A stretch of 5,530 nucleotides of DNA, taken from assembly GCA_014359855.1 (NCBI GenBank), contig JACIYQ010000292.1, positions 1 through 5,530 on the forward strand. Direction: 5' to 3'. A program made the position numbers and the translations under genes. Shown here piece after piece: positions 4,887-5,530 of the stretch. The DNA is from Parvibaculum sp. (lineage in GTDB: Bacteria > Pseudomonadota > Alphaproteobacteria > Parvibaculales > Parvibaculaceae). Each line of letters begins with the position of its first letter. Position 1 is the first letter of the stretch. Under the pieces are notes generated by a model, which was not told the DNA's origin, did no database searches, and was given only the letters and a program-made list of their open reading frames with translations.

Positions 4887-5530
4887 TTGAATACGCTGAC
4901 GAATAAAATCGCCATCGCGCCCATGATGGATTGGACGGACCGGCATGACCGGTTTTTCCTGCGTCTCATCACGCGCCGCGCGCTTCTCTATACGGAGATG
5001 GTGACGACCGGCGCCGTGCTGCATGGGGATCGCGCGCGGCTGCTCGGCTTCGATGTGTCGGAACATCCCGTCGCCGTCCAGCTCGGCGGCTCCGATCCCG
5101 CCGATCTTGCCGAGGCGGCCCGCATCGCGGCCGGGTTCGGCTACGATGAAGTGAACCTCAATGTTGGCTGTCCCTCGGACCGCGTTCAGTCCGGCCGCTT
5201 CGGCGCCTGCCTCATGCTCGAGCCTGACCTCGTCGCGCGCTGCGTCGAGGCGATGCGCGGCGCGGTCGCAATCCCGGTTACCGTGAAATGCCGCATCGGC
5301 GTCGACGATCAGGAGCCTGAAGAAGCGCTGCCCGCCATGGCGCGCGCGGTCCGCGAGGCGGGCTGCGAAACGCTCATCGTCCATGCGCGCAAGGCCTGGC
5401 TCGAAGGTCTGTCGCCGAAGGAAAACCGCGACGTGCCGCCGCTCGACTATCCGCTGGTCTACCGGCTGAAAGAGGCGATGCCCGACACGGAAATCTTCAT
5501 CAATGGCGGCATCGCGTCGCTCGACGAGGC
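4887..5530 (+). CDS. dusA: tRNA-dihydrouridine synthase A, 5' part
   Basis: FMN enzyme that reduces specific D-loop uridines of tRNA to dihydrouridine with NADPH. The first 214 codons are present and the gene runs off the window. Sequence follows E. coli DusA closely: APMMDWTDRHDRFFLR, LLYTEMVTTGAVLHGD, EHPVAVQLGGSDPADLAEAA, YDEVNLNVGCPSDRVQSGRF, PVTVKCRIGVDDQ, IVHARKAWLEGLSPKENRD, PPLDYP and INGGI. The catalytic Cys is in NVGCPSD (5169-5171). The start is uncertain. TTG 4887 gives MNTLTNKIAIAPMMDW, a compact N-terminus. ATG 4812 in the same frame adds 25 residues, but those codons have about 40% G/C at third positions, unlike the gene body, and cover an inverted repeat. Neither has a strong ribosome site. 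No convincing promoter is seen upstream. The frame is clean. Confidence 0.95.
   Translation, partial: MNTLTNKIAIAPMMDWTDRHDRFFLRLITRRALLYTEMVTTGAVLHGDRARLLGFDVSEHPVAVQLGGSDPADLAEAARIAAGFGYDEVNLNVGCPSDRVQSGRFGACLMLEPDLVARCVEAMRGAVAIPVTVKCRIGVDDQEPEEALPAMARAVREAGCETLIVHARKAWLEGLSPKENRDVPPLDYPLVYRLKEAMPDTEIFINGGIASLDE

Noticed and set aside
4927..4929. ATG 4927 as the dusA start
   Set aside because: It is inside the conserved APMMDWTD motif, so starting there would delete part of the FMN-binding strand.

Overview
The window looks like chromosomal DNA from a high-GC proteobacterium, most likely an alphaproteobacterium. That placement rests on codon use rich in third-position G/C, a NodT/OprM-type outer-membrane factor and a DusA-type tRNA-dihydrouridine synthase. 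It is an inference from the proteins, not from a marker gene.

Left part (1-2749, + strand): the 3' end of a tripartite drug-efflux operon. An AcrB-like RND permease, cut by the window edge, overlaps an outer-membrane lipoprotein channel by 4 bp. That gene in turn abuts or overlaps a TetR-family regulator whose C-terminal half looks AefR-like. The three are probably co-transcribed and translationally coupled, with the regulator last.

Middle (2802-4093): a second TetR-family gene on the + strand has lost one base in its DNA-binding domain. It converges on a minus-strand gene for an L-fuculose-1-phosphate-aldolase-like class II aldolase. The aldolase's last 25 or so codons are out of frame because a G run appears one base short. 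Just upstream, 1 nt from the aldolase start, lies the C-terminal remnant of a PfkB-type sugar kinase, also with a one-base frameshift. Kinase plus class II aldolase is a classic pair for phosphorylating and splitting a sugar.

Scar zone (about 4300-4886): the kinase is cut off about 70 codons before its end. The neighbouring DNA reads on the opposite strand as a short piece resembling a PLP-dependent aminotransferase, joined directly to the C-terminal part of a short-chain dehydrogenase (SDR). The SDR piece contains a perfect 18-bp tandem duplication. A 51-codon ORF with an SDR-like beginning follows, then a stretch rich in inverted repeats. This looks like a deletion or rearrangement scar rather than a working locus.

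Right edge (4887 to the end): an intact start of dusA (+ strand), running off the window. The 5' end of dusA is a known integration target for dusA-specific integrases, which offers one explanation for the debris next to it. No integrase, IS, CRISPR array or RNA gene can be recognised here.
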